From NCBI RefSeq assembly GCF_001025135.1, contig NZ_AP012323.1, positions 1,922,001-1,986,000 on the forward strand: a stretch of 64,000 nucleotides of DNA, written 5' to 3'. Shown one piece after another: positions 48,043 through 58,294 of this stretch (its first letter is position 1; each line of letters begins with the position of its first letter). This DNA is from Bifidobacterium bifidum ATCC 29521 = JCM 1255 = DSM 20456. Lineage in GTDB: Bacteria > Actinomycetota > Actinomycetes > Actinomycetales > Bifidobacteriaceae. The notes under the pieces were generated by a model. It worked only from the letters and a program-made list of their open reading frames with translations. It was not told the DNA's origin and did not search any database. The position numbers and the translations under genes are program-made.

Positions 48043-48519
48043 CGCAACGAGACTGAAAATATGCGGCTGTCAGCGTCCGTGTTCGGGACTTTCCGTGTTT
48101 GGATATTGCCGGGACGATGAGGCCATCGTCTTGCCGGTGCGGATTTCGTCGTAGCGCCCAAGGGGACATGTCTTCCCCGCGTGTGCGTCATTGCGCGCAG
48201 CCGAGGTCCTCGACCCAGGCTCCTCCATGCGAGCCGGTCGCCGGAGGGCGGTCCGTGGCGACCGTCTCGATCAGGCCGCTCATGATGGCGACCTTTCGCC
48301 GACGAACTCCACCGACCGAAAGAAAGAAGCGCGTTGGCTGAATGACGGGTACGGACTCCCTATTGCCCTGCTTGGTTCTTGACGAAAACAAAGCCCAACA
48401 GGCGCACACCCTCTTCATACCCACATGCGGGAAAGCCCCGGCAACGATGCCGAATCCCGACTCCCCGCATCGCATACTGGCGAAGACCAATATTCCCCGC
48501 CGAAGAAAACCGTCAAATA
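48043..48519. other. Intergenic region between mntP and a membrane protein
   Basis: 477 bp between convergent genes. Apart from the small open frame at 48188-48283 I see no gene, repeat or clear terminator. Sequence composition is like the rest of the genome. Confidence 0.4.
48188..48283 (-). CDS. Possible 31-residue peptide
   Basis: ATG at 48283 has GAAAGG eight bases upstream. The product ends ATGSHGGAWVEDLGCAQ: a hydrophilic front, a Gly-rich turn, and one Cys near the end. No modification or export genes are adjacent, so a role as a ribosomally made peptide product is only a guess. It may be a chance frame. Confidence 0.25.
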   Translation of the reverse strand: MSGLIETVATDRPPATGSHGGAWVEDLGCAQ

Positions 48520-49275
48520 TCAGAAGATCAGCTGCATGACGAATGACGCGGCGAACACGAGCAGACCGCTGAGCATCACCGGCAGCAGCCCGATACCCAG
48601 CCACGGCGCCGGAGCGGCCGGATCCGGATCCGCCTCGCGGCTCCACGACACCGAGCATACGGCGAACAGCACCGCCACTACCACGAACGCCGCGGCCACG
48701 ATGATGAATCTCGTCAGCAGCCCGTTATCCGGCGACGCGGAGCCCATGTCGATGAGATCGGGCACAAAACACCATCCCGCGGCGCTGACGGAGACCACGG
48801 CCCCCGTCATGCAGTGCGACAGCGCGCGAATCAGGTGGCTGCGCTCCGCGCGCACCATCTGCCGGCCGAACGCGATGATCGTCGCCGCGATCAGCAGTAT
48901 CGCGAAGCACGCCGCCCAACGCACCAGCTGATACATCACCAGACGTCCATCATCCGCAAGACGCCCGCCCTCGTACGCGGGGTAAAACAGCTGGCTGGCC
49001 AACGACGTCCGCGCGCACAGAATCGACAGCACGCCCGCAACCGCGCCGATCAGGCGGTCGGCAATGCCGGCACGGAACGGCCACCCAACCTGGAATAGCA
49101 CGAGCAGCACCACGGCGAGCGCGATCGCAACCCCTTGCGCCACACCGCCCTGGTTCCCGAACGTGAACTCCAGCACGCCCGTCACGCCGAATAGCACCAC
49201 GTATGCCACCGCCTGAACCGCAAGTACGCGGCCAATCGAGCTTCCGGTACGCTGTTCGCCGTCGCCCATCGTCAT
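48520..49275 (-). CDS. Multi-spanning membrane protein, unknown function
   Basis: 251 residues with about seven hydrophobic segments (VLAVQAVAYVVLFGVTGVLE, GVAIALAVVLLVLFQVGW, WAACFAILLIAATIIAFG, FIIVAAAFVVVAVLFAVCS and others). I recognise no family or enzyme motif. ATG at 49275 follows GGAG at four bases. It stands divergent from the GlnR-like gene. Confidence 0.75.
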   Translation of the reverse strand: MTMGDGEQRTGSSIGRVLAVQAVAYVVLFGVTGVLEFTFGNQGGVAQGVAIALAVVLLVLFQVGWPFRAGIADRLIGAVAGVLSILCARTSLASQLFYPAYEGGRLADDGRLVMYQLVRWAACFAILLIAATIIAFGRQMVRAERSHLIRALSHCMTGAVVSVSAAGWCFVPDLIDMGSASPDNGLLTRFIIVAAAFVVVAVLFAVCSVSWSREADPDPAAPAPWLGIGLLPVMLSGLLVFAASFVMQLIF

Positions 49276-49424
49276 CACACTCCACAAATCGCAATCCGCG
49301 GCAGCCTCGCGACCGCCATTCCACTAACTCTAGCCTAGCGTCGGCTGTCCACATTATGCGCCTACAATATGACCACTAACCATATGGGTACTACGGTTAT
49401 CCATATTCAGGAAAGGGGAAGCGG

Positions 49425-50186
49425 TTGACTGATTTGACGCTGATGACATTCGCGAACGACCCTGCCACCGTGCTTCCCTCACTTGCACTGCTGTCCCACC
49501 GCGTGCGCGTGCTGCCGATGGACGCCGCAAGCCTGGTGAAGATGCCGGAGAACACCGTGCTCTTCCTCGACGCCCGGGATGACCTCGCCACGGCGAAGAC
49601 GCTGTGCCGGCTGATTCACGCTTCCGGCCTGGCCACGCCGATCGTGCTGATCCTCACCGAGGGCGGGTTCACCGTCGTCAACTCGCAGTGGGGCATCGCC
49701 GATGTGGTGGTGGCCTCCGCTTCACCCGCCGAGGTGGAGGGGCGCCTGCGACTGGTGTCGGAACGCGGCAATGCGCCGATCACGGGCGCCAGCACCACGG
49801 ACGATTCGGAGCGCACCGAGGATGGCCAGATCCGTTCCGGCGATCTCGTGGTGGATACCAACGGCTACACGGCATCGCTGCACGGCAGGCCCATCGATCT
49901 GGCGTACAAGGAATTCGAACTGCTGAAGTATCTGGTGCAGCATCCCGGCCGTGTGTTCACGCGCGCGCAGCTCCTGCAGGAGGTGTGGGGATACGACTAT
50001 TACGGCGGCACCCGTACCGTCGACGTGCACATCCGTCGCCTGCGCGCCAAGCTGGGCGGCGAATACGAACATCTGATCGGTACCGTGCGCAACGTCGGCT
50101 ACCGTTTCGACCCGCCCGAGGGCGAGGGAGACAAGTCACTCGCGGCTCCGGCGGCTTCCGACGACACTGACGCCGACGCCCAGTAA
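49425..50186 (+). CDS. glnR: GlnR-like orphan OmpR-type response regulator
   Basis: 253 residues. The atypical receiver ([37 protein letters not shown]) and the winged helix ([20 protein letters not shown] and [20 protein letters not shown]) match actinobacterial GlnR, the nitrogen regulator that works without a paired kinase. The start is a TTG at 49425 with AAAGGGG upstream. The acidic tail is variable. nth follows after 12 bp and is probably co-transcribed. No nitrogen genes are adjacent, so the regulon is inferred from the family only. Confidence 0.85.
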   Translation: MTDLTLMTFANDPATVLPSLALLSHRVRVLPMDAASLVKMPENTVLFLDARDDLATAKTLCRLIHASGLATPIVLILTEGGFTVVNSQWGIADVVVASASPAEVEGRLRLVSERGNAPITGASTTDDSERTEDGQIRSGDLVVDTNGYTASLHGRPIDLAYKEFELLKYLVQHPGRVFTRAQLLQEVWGYDYYGGTRTVDVHIRRLRAKLGGEYEHLIGTVRNVGYRFDPPEGEGDKSLAAPAASDDTDADAQ

Positions 50187-50198
50187 GACCGGCACATC

Positions 50199-50861
50199 AT
50201 GCCACGCGAATCCAAACGGGCACGCATCCAGCGGATGCACGAGGAGTACGCATTGCTCGTCGAGGCGTTCCCGCACCCGAAATGCGCCTTGGATTTCACT
50301 TCTCCCCTGCAATTGCTGATAGCCACCGTGCTCAGCGCCCAGACGACCGACAAGCGGGTGAACACCGTCACGCCCGAGCTGTTCTCGCGTTTCCCCGATG
50401 CCGCATCCCTGGCCGCAGCGAATCCGCAGGACGTCGAAGACATCATCCACCCGCTCGGCTTCTACCGTTCCAAGACCAAGCATCTGCTGGGATTGGCCGT
50501 AGTGCTGCGTGACCGTTTCGGTGGCGAGGTCCCCGATACGATGGACTCGCTGGTGACGTTGCCTGGCGTCGGCCGCAAGACGGCCAACGTGGTGCTGGGC
50601 AACGCGTTCGGCGTGCCCGGATTCCCCGTCGATACGCATGTGATCCGCGTGACGGGACGGCTGCGCTGGCGCGGCGACTGGAACTCGTCCAGTCCCGATC
50701 CGGTGCATATCGAGCGGGAGATCTGCTCGTATTTCGAGCCGTCGCAGTGGACCGACCTGTCGCACCGGCTGATTCTGCATGGACGCGCCACCTGTCACGC
50801 GCGCAAACCCGATTGCGAGGTGTGCCCACTTCATGACACCTGCCCGAGCTCACTGATATAG
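50199..50861 (+). CDS. nth: Endonuclease III
   Basis: 220 residues, base-excision DNA glycosylase and AP lyase for oxidised pyrimidines. The helix-hairpin-helix LPGVGRKTANVVLG carries the catalytic Lys, the catalytic Asp is in PVDTHVIRVTGRL, and the C-terminal cluster CHARKPDCEVCPLHDTC binds 4Fe-4S. It lies 12 bp after glnR without its own clear ribosome site, so translation is probably coupled. Confidence 0.96.
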   Translation: MPRESKRARIQRMHEEYALLVEAFPHPKCALDFTSPLQLLIATVLSAQTTDKRVNTVTPELFSRFPDAASLAAANPQDVEDIIHPLGFYRSKTKHLLGLAVVLRDRFGGEVPDTMDSLVTLPGVGRKTANVVLGNAFGVPGFPVDTHVIRVTGRLRWRGDWNSSSPDPVHIEREICSYFEPSQWTDLSHRLILHGRATCHARKPDCEVCPLHDTCPSSLI

Positions 50862-50944
50862 ACCAAGCGGACGGACCCGGCCGGTATCCCACGCATCAGG
50901 GATCCCCCGTCGACCCGTTTACCCCGGGCATTACACTCGGAGCC

Positions 50945-52501
50945 ATGCAGCACAGCGCACGGCATACCTCCATCAGCAGTTCGGCGAAGTCCGCCATCAT
51001 CTTTGTCATCGTCGCGGGGGTGCTCGGCTGCGCCGTCTGGCTGGGCTGGTCCCTGCTGCACCGCAAATACACGCTGCCCACCTTCAGCGGCCTGCAATCA
51101 AGCGTCAAAGTGAGCGTCGGCATCACCGGCGCCCCGGAATCATTGGATATCCGGACAACCGACGACGATTCGCTCGACCGCGTCCTTCTCGGCAACGTCT
51201 ATGAGACGCTGCTGAAGCGCGATGACAACAACAAGATCCAGCCGTCGCTCGCCTCCTCGTGGAAGGTGTCCGAAGACGGCACCACCTACCGCTTCAACCT
51301 GCGCAGCGGCGCGACGTTCGCCGACGGCACCACGATCACCTCGTCCGACGCCGTATGGTCCCTGCAGCAGATCATCACCAAGAAGTATGTCGGCAGCGAC
51401 GAACTGTCCGCGCTGTCCAACGTGGAGTCGGACGGCAACAGCACGCTGGTGCTGCGTCTTCGCGAACCCGACCCGCGGCTGCTCGCCAAGCTCACCACGC
51501 GCATCGGCATCGTCTACAACCAGCGTGAGAACATCGACTACGCAAAGCAGGCCAGCGGGTCCGGACCGTTCACCGTCTCCCAATGGCAATCCGGCAAGCA
51601 GCTGACGCTGAGCCGCAACGACCACTATTGGGGTAGCAAGTCCAAGGCCAAGACCGTCACCGTCAACTTCGCGGCCGACACCACGGAGCTGGCCAAGGCT
51701 CTGAACAACGGCCAGATCGACGCGGCCGTCGCGCTGGATCAGTCCGCCGCCGACGCGGTGAAAGATGATGGCATCGTCAAGAAGCAGGGCGTCAGCAACC
51801 GCAAGGTCGTGCTCGCCTTCAGCAACAACACGCAGTCCATCCTTTCCGACAAGCGGTTCCGGCAGGCAGTGCGCTACCTCATCGACAAGAACGCGATGAC
51901 CGAGGCGCTGGGCGGCGGCACGGTCATGACCGGGCCGCTGTCACCGCTCGACGACGGATATCAGAAGACGGATGAGACGTTCGGCCACGACATCGGCAAG
52001 GGCAACGACCTGATCAAATACTTCCGTTTCCGCGTCTCCAGACGACCGCTGACCTTCGTCTATCCGAAGGAATACGGCTCCCAGATCGGCGAACAGGTCA
52101 AGCAGACGATGTACGCCGAACCCGCGTATTCGGACGTGTCCGTGTCGATGGTCGACGATGCCACATGGAGCAAGACCGTGACGCAGGACCGCCAATACGA
52201 CTTCACGATCTACGAGACCGACGGCGAGGACGATCTGGACCTCCTGATGGACAGCAACTCGTACATCGGCTTCGTCAGCACCGACTCGCAGAACGCGTGG
52301 AGCAAGGCGCTGAAATCCTTCAGCAGCGACGACTACGCGAAGAACTTCCAGTCGTTCATCGGCACGCTCGACGACGATTCGCCGGTGGACTGGATCTGCA
52401 CGCGCAAGCCAATCAGCGCGTACCGCAGCAACATCACCGGAGTGCCCGTCAACATGACCTACACGCAGCTGCCGCTCGCCGATATGACCACCACGGACTG
52501 A
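50945..52501 (+). CDS. Family 5 (oligopeptide-type) substrate-binding protein
   Basis: 518 residues. An N-terminal membrane helix (SAIIFVIVAGVLGCAVWLGW) is followed by the SBP_bac_5 fold: DRVLLGNVYETLLKRDDNNK, SLASSWKVSEDGTTYRFNLR and DKRFRQAVRYLIDKNAM. It would deliver peptides or nickel-like ligands to an ABC importer, but no permease or ATPase is adjacent. VLGC could pass as a lipobox, but hydrophobic residues continue past it, so a membrane anchor seems likelier. TACACT lies 7 nt before the ATG, with no Shine-Dalgarno. Confidence 0.9.
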   Translation: MQHSARHTSISSSAKSAIIFVIVAGVLGCAVWLGWSLLHRKYTLPTFSGLQSSVKVSVGITGAPESLDIRTTDDDSLDRVLLGNVYETLLKRDDNNKIQPSLASSWKVSEDGTTYRFNLRSGATFADGTTITSSDAVWSLQQIITKKYVGSDELSALSNVESDGNSTLVLRLREPDPRLLAKLTTRIGIVYNQRENIDYAKQASGSGPFTVSQWQSGKQLTLSRNDHYWGSKSKAKTVTVNFAADTTELAKALNNGQIDAAVALDQSAADAVKDDGIVKKQGVSNRKVVLAFSNNTQSILSDKRFRQAVRYLIDKNAMTEALGGGTVMTGPLSPLDDGYQKTDETFGHDIGKGNDLIKYFRFRVSRRPLTFVYPKEYGSQIGEQVKQTMYAEPAYSDVSVSMVDDATWSKTVTQDRQYDFTIYETDGEDDLDLLMDSNSYIGFVSTDSQNAWSKALKSFSSDDYAKNFQSFIGTLDDDSPVDWICTRKPISAYRSNITGVPVNMTYTQLPLADMTTTD

Positions 52502-52585
52502 TTCGGGGGTCCATGCGCCCGGACCCGCCCGCCGGCGGACGCAGCCGCGCGGCTGTTGTCACGATTGCTTTCTAGACTGTCGCTT

Positions 52586-55327
52586 ATGACCGAAGAGCAG
52601 GATAACAGCATCATCAAGGCACACCTCACCCCGTTGCCCGACAAGGTCGGCGTCGACGGGCTCGAAGACAAGTGGCGCGGTGAATGGGACGAGGACGGAG
52701 TCTACAAGTTCCAGGGAACCCGCGACCGCAAGGCCGTCTATTCCATCGACACCCCGCCGCCCACCGTATCCGGCCATCTGCATGTCGGCCACGTGTTCAG
52801 CTACACGCACACCGACGTGATCGCGCGATTCAAGCGCATGCAAGGCTATGACGTGTTCTACCCGATGGGCTGGGACGACAATGGCCTGCCCACCGAGCGC
52901 CGCGTGCAGAACTACTACGGCGTGCGCGTGGACACGTCGCTCAAGTACGATCCTGATTTCAAGCCGCCGTTCGAGGGCACCGACGGCAAGAAGATCGACG
53001 CCAAGGATCAGGTGCCGGTCTCGCGCAAGAACTTCATCGAGCTGTGCGAGAAGCTCACCGCCCAGGACGAGAAGCAGTTCGAGGCGCTATGGCGTTCCCT
53101 CGGCCTGTCGATCGACTGGTCGCAGACCTACCACACCATCGGCGAGCACCCGCAGCGCGTGGCGCAGAAGGCGTTCCTGCGCAACCTCGCGCGCGGCGAG
53201 GCGTATCAGCAGGACGCGCCCGGCCTGTGGGACGTGACGTTCCAGACCGCCGTGGCCCAGGCCGAGCTGGAAAGCCGCGAATACCCCGGCTTCTACCACA
53301 AGGTCGCCTTCCGTTTCGAGGACGGCACGCCGATCTACATCGAGACCACCCGTCCCGAGCTGCTCGCGGCCTGCACCTCGCTGATCGCGAACCCGAACGA
53401 CGAGCGTTACAAGCAGTATTTCGGCCAGTCCGTGTACTCCCCGCTGTTCAAGGTCAAGGTGCCGATTCTCGCGCACCCGGCCGCCGAGATGGACAAGGGC
53501 GCCGGCATCGCGATGTGCTGCACCTTCGGTGACGTGACCGATGTCGAGTGGTGGCGCGACCTGAAGCTGCCGACCCGCCCGATCATCCAGCGCAACGGCC
53601 GCATCGTCATGGACACCCCGGATTGGATCACCGACCCGGCCGGCCGTGAGATGTTCGCCGCGACCGCCGGCAAGACCACGTTCTCCGCCCGCAAGATCAT
53701 CGTCGACGCGCTGCGCGAGGCCGGCGACCTGGACGGCGAGCCGACCCCGACCAAGCGTATGACGAACTTCTACGAGAAGGGCGACAAGCCGCTGGAGATC
53801 GTCACCTCCCGTCAGTGGTACCTGAAGAACGGTGGCACCGACGCCAAACTGAACGCCGAGCTGATCGAGCGCGGCAAGGAGCTCAACTTCCACCCCGATT
53901 TCATGCGCGTGCGCTACGAGAACTGGGTGCATGGCCTCAACGGCGACTGGCTGATCTCCCGCCAGCGCTTCTTCGGCGTGCCGTTCCCGCTGTGGTACCC
54001 GGTCAAGGCTTCCGGCGAGCCGGATTACGATCATCCGATCACTCCGAGCGAGGACCGTCTGCCGATCGACCCGACCAATGACGTGCCGGAAGGCTACGAC
54101 GAGTCCCAGCGCGATGTGCCCGGCGGCTTCACCGCCGAGCCGGACATCATGGACACGTGGGCGACGTCCTCGCTCACCCCGCAGATCGTGACCCGCTGGG
54201 AGGAGCCGGACGAGGCTTCCAAGGCGCTGTTCAAGGCCACGTTCCCGATGGATCTGCGTCCGCAGGGTCAGGACATCATCCGCACCTGGCTGTTCTCGAC
54301 CGTGGACCGCGCCCATCTGGAGAACAAGTGCCTGCCGTGGGCGCACGCCACGCTGTCGGGCTGGATCCTGGACCCCGACCACAAGAAGATGTCGAAGTCC
54401 AAGGGCAACGTCGTCGTGCCGAACAAGCCGATCGAGCAGTTCGGCGCCGACGCGGTGCGCTACTGGGCCGCCGCGGCCCGTCTCGGCCTCGACGCCACGT
54501 ATGACGAAGGCCAGATGAAGATCGGCCGCCGTCTTGCGATCAAGCTGCTCAACGCCTCGAAGTTCGCGCTGGCCATCGGTCGCGAGGACGAGAACCATCA
54601 TGTGGGCGAGACGGCCGACGCCGTCTGGAACCCGGCCGATGTGACCGAGCCGCTCGACCGCGCCGTGATGGCGAAGCTGGCGCTGGTGATCCGCCAGGCC
54701 ACCGACGCGCTGAACGCCTACGAGCATTCCAAGGCGCTGGAAGTCATCGAGAGCTTCTTCTGGCAGTTCTGCGACGACTACATCGAACTGGTCAAGAACC
54801 GCGCGTACGGCACTGCCGACGCGCACGGCAAGGTGCCGAGCGACGCGGCCGTGAAGTCCGCGCGCACGACGCTGGGCCTAGGCCTGGACGCCTTCGCGCG
54901 CCTGCTGGCCCCGTACCTGCCGTTCGCCACCGAAGAGGTGTGGAGCTGGATGCACACCGGCGAGGGGTCCGTGCACCGCGCCGCCTGGCCGAAGGCCGAC
55001 ATCTATGCCGCAGCAGCCACCGGTGCCTCCCCGGAGACGCTGGCTTGGGCCGGCAAGGCCGTCGAGCAGCTGCGCAAGATCAAGTCCGAGGCCAAGGTCT
55101 CGATGAAGACCCCGATCCTGTCGGTGACGCTGGCCGCCGTCAAGGACGGCATCGACGCCATCAAGTCCGCTCTGGACGACGTGGCGCAGGCCGGCCGCGT
55201 GATCGGCAAGTTCGATCTCGCCGAAAAGCACGCCGAGGAGGCCGCGGCCGAAGGCGAGGGCGACGATACCGTCGTCATCGATGCCAGCGAGCTCGGTGAG
55301 CCGCCGGCGAAGAAGGCCAAGAAGTAA
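52586..55327 (+). CDS. valS: Valyl-tRNA synthetase
   Basis: 913 residues, class I. HIGH-type motif PPTVSGHLHVGHVFSYTH (about 66) and KMSKS in DHKKMSKSKGNVVVPN (about 601) are intact. The editing domain and the anticodon-binding helical domain are present. The C-terminus ends in an acidic/Lys stretch without a long coiled-coil arm. The start at 52586 has no ribosome site, but TAGACT lies exactly 7 nt upstream, so the message may be leaderless. Confidence 0.97.
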   Translation: MTEEQDNSIIKAHLTPLPDKVGVDGLEDKWRGEWDEDGVYKFQGTRDRKAVYSIDTPPPTVSGHLHVGHVFSYTHTDVIARFKRMQGYDVFYPMGWDDNGLPTERRVQNYYGVRVDTSLKYDPDFKPPFEGTDGKKIDAKDQVPVSRKNFIELCEKLTAQDEKQFEALWRSLGLSIDWSQTYHTIGEHPQRVAQKAFLRNLARGEAYQQDAPGLWDVTFQTAVAQAELESREYPGFYHKVAFRFEDGTPIYIETTRPELLAACTSLIANPNDERYKQYFGQSVYSPLFKVKVPILAHPAAEMDKGAGIAMCCTFGDVTDVEWWRDLKLPTRPIIQRNGRIVMDTPDWITDPAGREMFAATAGKTTFSARKIIVDALREAGDLDGEPTPTKRMTNFYEKGDKPLEIVTSRQWYLKNGGTDAKLNAELIERGKELNFHPDFMRVRYENWVHGLNGDWLISRQRFFGVPFPLWYPVKASGEPDYDHPITPSEDRLPIDPTNDVPEGYDESQRDVPGGFTAEPDIMDTWATSSLTPQIVTRWEEPDEASKALFKATFPMDLRPQGQDIIRTWLFSTVDRAHLENKCLPWAHATLSGWILDPDHKKMSKSKGNVVVPNKPIEQFGADAVRYWAAAARLGLDATYDEGQMKIGRRLAIKLLNASKFALAIGREDENHHVGETADAVWNPADVTEPLDRAVMAKLALVIRQATDALNAYEHSKALEVIESFFWQFCDDYIELVKNRAYGTADAHGKVPSDAAVKSARTTLGLGLDAFARLLAPYLPFATEEVWSWMHTGEGSVHRAAWPKADIYAAAATGASPETLAWAGKAVEQLRKIKSEAKVSMKTPILSVTLAAVKDGIDAIKSALDDVAQAGRVIGKFDLAEKHAEEAAAEGEGDDTVVIDASELGEPPAKKAKK

Positions 55328-55345
55328 CCTGCTTCTCACTAACGG

Positions 55346-55381
55346 AAACGGCCCCCTCGGATCCACGAGGGGGGCCGTTTT
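55346..55381 (+). terminator. Terminator of valS
   Basis: AAACGGCCCCCTCG-GATCCA-CGAGGGGGGCCGTTTT, 16 bp after the stop. Confidence 0.85.
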
Positions 55382-55445
55382 GCATCCACGGCATCGTGAC
55401 GGCGGCATGCCGGCCGCGCGCCGTGCGCCGTATGCCGCGCACCCG

Positions 55446-57650
55446 TCACACGGCTGGCATGATGATCAGCAGACGCAGATCCTCGGTATGCCGGTTCCAG
55501 TCGGATAGCACGTCGTAACTGTGCCGCCCGTCGGCGATGCAGTGGTCGGAATATGCGTTGGCGCCGTCGCACGACAACCGTCTCAACGCGGCAGCGAGAC
55601 GCGCGACCGGTTTGCCGGCGACGGCTGCGCTGCCGCCGCCGCTGCCGCGGCCGGCCAACGATTGCGCGGCCTGAACCAGCATGTCGGAGACGTCACCAAT
55701 CGCCACTGTCTCGTCGATGAGCTCAGACGACGTGCTCTGCAACGGCGATCTGGGGTTCATGCCGGCGATGCCGTATACCGGCGAGAACTTCGGAACCGAC
55801 GCCGACTTCGAACCGGATGCCGTGCCCGCCGCCGAAGACGAGCCGCTGCCGCTGGCGTTGCCATCCTTGCCGTCGCCGCTATCCTTGTTGCCGCCCTTGC
55901 CGTCGCTCTTGGCAGCGCCGCCGAGCATGCCCAGGCCGCTGGCGTTGCCCATCACATCGCCGATACTCATGCCTGACTGCGAGTCGTCATCGGTCTTGCC
56001 ACTGGCCAACGCCTGCGCCTTGCGCTCGGCCTCCTCACGCTCCTGCCTGCTGACGGCGGCCAGCCGCTTGCGCTCGGCCTTCGCCGCCATCGACGTCGTG
56101 TCGGAACCGGCCCAGCCGTAACGCACCCGGTCCGCAGCCGCATCGCCACCTTGCGCATCGCCGGTGGAGGCGGTGCTGGTCAGTGCGCCGGCGAACTGTA
56201 TGCTGATCTGCTGCAATGCGTTCGCCGCGCCCGTATGTTCGGATGCCGCCGCCAAGGCGTCCATCGCCGACTGCACTTTCTGATTGTCGTCCTGAAGGTC
56301 GGCGCTGGTGGAGAACTCCTCGTTGGCGGCGTCAATCGCCTGTTGCTGATACCGCGCGGCTCCCGCCGACGTGCCTCCGGTCAGCTCGCTCAGATGCTTG
56401 GTGTACACGTCGGTGTAGGCCATCGAATAGGGGATCATCGCGTTGGACAGCTGGCTCTGCCCGGCCTTGTACGCCGTCGCGCCCTCGGTGGACTCCTGGG
56501 CCATGGTCTGGCTGATCTCATCGGCGAGTCCCGACGTGCCGCGCTGACGGATGCGCTGAATCAGGTCGTCTATGGCATGTACTGCGCCGTCGTGCTCATG
56601 CGCGGCACTGACCGCGTTGACCGCGTTGGCGAGGTCGGTGACCGCCTGCGCCATCGGGGTGTCGCCGGTCAGTTCGCCGGCTGTGCCGATCAGCGCCTGC
56701 ATCTGCGTGGATGAGCCGATGCTGCCGGACAGATGGGTCGTGTACGACCCCACGTAATGCGCCATATACGACGAGAACGCAGCCTTGTGCGCTGCGGTTT
56801 TCTCCTTGATCGCCTTCTCGCCGAGCTTCTGCTCGCGATCGCGCATGGCGGTCAGCTGTTCGATTAGTTTGCGGTCCGACGCGGAACCGGTGACGACCAG
56901 CGTGTTGACCAGTGCGTCAGCACGGTCGGAGACAGCCGTGACCTCGTCGACGAACGACGCCGTGTCATCGGCCTGCACGGTCACGAACGCCAGTTGGCTC
57001 ATCGAGAAGTTCTTCGCGTTCATATAGCAGTCGAACACCGTGCGTTTGCCGGGCTCCCCGACGCCGCTGACAAGCATGTCGGATCCTTGCATCGTCAGCG
57101 TCATGCCGTCTCCGACGGTGATATCGTCGGAGACGGAAGACGGTACGGTGAACGCCACCACGGGAATGCTGTTCTCCGCGTAGCCGTTGGACACGGCCGC
57201 ATTGGGCTCCACGGTGATACGGATATCGACCAGTCCGCTGGCACCGGCGATCTGGGACGGCTTCACCTGCGGGCCGTTCAGGCCGTAGGCGATGCTGACC
57301 GACCACGGCAACACGCGTTGCCCGGCCTTCACCCGCTCCTGTGTGGTCTTGCCGGTTTCCACAGCCTTGTATTCCGCCGCGAGCATGGAACCGTCACCGC
57401 TGTTGCCGGCCACGTAGTCGACGATGTCGCCGCCGCGGGAGACCGTGAACTGGTTGGTGACGTACAGGCGTCCCGGAACCCCGTCCGAGTTGGCGAGAGA
57501 CATGACATTCTGCGTCTTGGAATACCCGGCATCTCCTTCGGCCGGATTGGCACCGGCCGTGACCGGCCCGCCCGCCGAAGGGGCCAGAGTCAGGGCCAGC
57601 GTGGCGGCAGCCGCCAGGCTTCGCGTCATCACCCCGGTCATATGCGCCAT
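55446..57650 (-). CDS. Secreted helical protein of unknown function
   Basis: 734 residues from ATG at 57650, with AAGGGGGAG upstream. A signal peptide (SLAAAATLALTLAPSAGG) is followed by a mixed N-terminal domain (about 45-250), a long Ala/Gln-rich helical region likely to form coiled coils (about 250-560), a Gly/Ser/Lys low-complexity linker (KSDGKGGNKDSGDGKDG, about 600-650), and a C-terminal part with two Cys (LSCDGANAYSDHCIADG). There is no sorting signal or membrane anchor at the end. I recognise no family. Confidence 0.75.
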   Translation of the reverse strand: MAHMTGVMTRSLAAAATLALTLAPSAGGPVTAGANPAEGDAGYSKTQNVMSLANSDGVPGRLYVTNQFTVSRGGDIVDYVAGNSGDGSMLAAEYKAVETGKTTQERVKAGQRVLPWSVSIAYGLNGPQVKPSQIAGASGLVDIRITVEPNAAVSNGYAENSIPVVAFTVPSSVSDDITVGDGMTLTMQGSDMLVSGVGEPGKRTVFDCYMNAKNFSMSQLAFVTVQADDTASFVDEVTAVSDRADALVNTLVVTGSASDRKLIEQLTAMRDREQKLGEKAIKEKTAAHKAAFSSYMAHYVGSYTTHLSGSIGSSTQMQALIGTAGELTGDTPMAQAVTDLANAVNAVSAAHEHDGAVHAIDDLIQRIRQRGTSGLADEISQTMAQESTEGATAYKAGQSQLSNAMIPYSMAYTDVYTKHLSELTGGTSAGAARYQQQAIDAANEEFSTSADLQDDNQKVQSAMDALAAASEHTGAANALQQISIQFAGALTSTASTGDAQGGDAAADRVRYGWAGSDTTSMAAKAERKRLAAVSRQEREEAERKAQALASGKTDDDSQSGMSIGDVMGNASGLGMLGGAAKSDGKGGNKDSGDGKDGNASGSGSSSAAGTASGSKSASVPKFSPVYGIAGMNPRSPLQSTSSELIDETVAIGDVSDMLVQAAQSLAGRGSGGGSAAVAGKPVARLAAALRRLSCDGANAYSDHCIADGRHSYDVLSDWNRHTEDLRLLIIMPAV

Positions 57651-57753
57651 CGTCGCTCCCCCTTTCATTCATCATCACGCGGCCCGCATGCCGAATACAG
57701 GCATGCATATGCACGCCACCGACGATGCGGGCAGAGCGGCAAATCTCCGCCGA

Positions 57754-58182
57754 TCAGGCGAACACGTCGAGCACGCCGGGATCCCCTCCCGCGTCGGCGA
57801 TGCGCTGATGCCGCTTCTTGGCCTCGGCCACCACGAATTCCCGGTACATTTCCGCGATGTCGGGATCGAGCCCGGCGTCGATGGCGATGCGGTGCAGCCG
57901 TTCGATCTGGTAGTCCTCGCGCTTGTAATCCGCCGGCGCGAATCCGGCCCGCGCCTTGAGTACACCCACCTGGGACGTGTACTTGAACCGCTCCGCGAGC
58001 AAGGAGACGATGGCCGTGTCCACATTGTCGATGGACTGCCTGAGCGCCTTGATCTTGGCCACGGTGACCGCGGTCTGCGGATCATGCCGTGCGGTGTCGG
58101 CGTCGATGACGGTTTCGGATCCGCCGCCTCCCACCTCGCGGGATGACGGCTTCGCCCAATCGCTGTTCTCGGGTTCACTCAT
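57754..58182 (-). CDS. Chorismate mutase (AroQ type)
   Basis: 142 residues. All-helical AroQ domain in the second half: KIKALRQSIDNVDTAIVSLL (N-terminal Arg), ERFKYTSQVGVLKARAG, and REFVVAEAKKRHQRIADAGG. It converts chorismate to prephenate for Phe and Tyr. The first 45 residues are Ser/Gly/Asp-rich and look disordered. ATG at 58182 has TATGGT exactly 7 nt upstream, so it is probably leaderless. Confidence 0.92.
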   Translation of the reverse strand: MSEPENSDWAKPSSREVGGGGSETVIDADTARHDPQTAVTVAKIKALRQSIDNVDTAIVSLLAERFKYTSQVGVLKARAGFAPADYKREDYQIERLHRIAIDAGLDPDIAEMYREFVVAEAKKRHQRIADAGGDPGVLDVFA

Positions 58183-58294
58183 ACTGCCTACCATAGCGCG
58201 TGGGCCGAACCCGGGCCGTCGGCTATTCCTCAACGATGGAACGATATGGTCAATGCCGGCCGGGATGTCTAACGCCTACGGCGAATGGCATCCG

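Noticed and set aside
50945..51070. Lipoprotein signal (VLGC) in the peptide-binding protein
   Set aside because: The hydrophobic segment continues well past the Cys, so a plain membrane anchor is more likely; this is left open.
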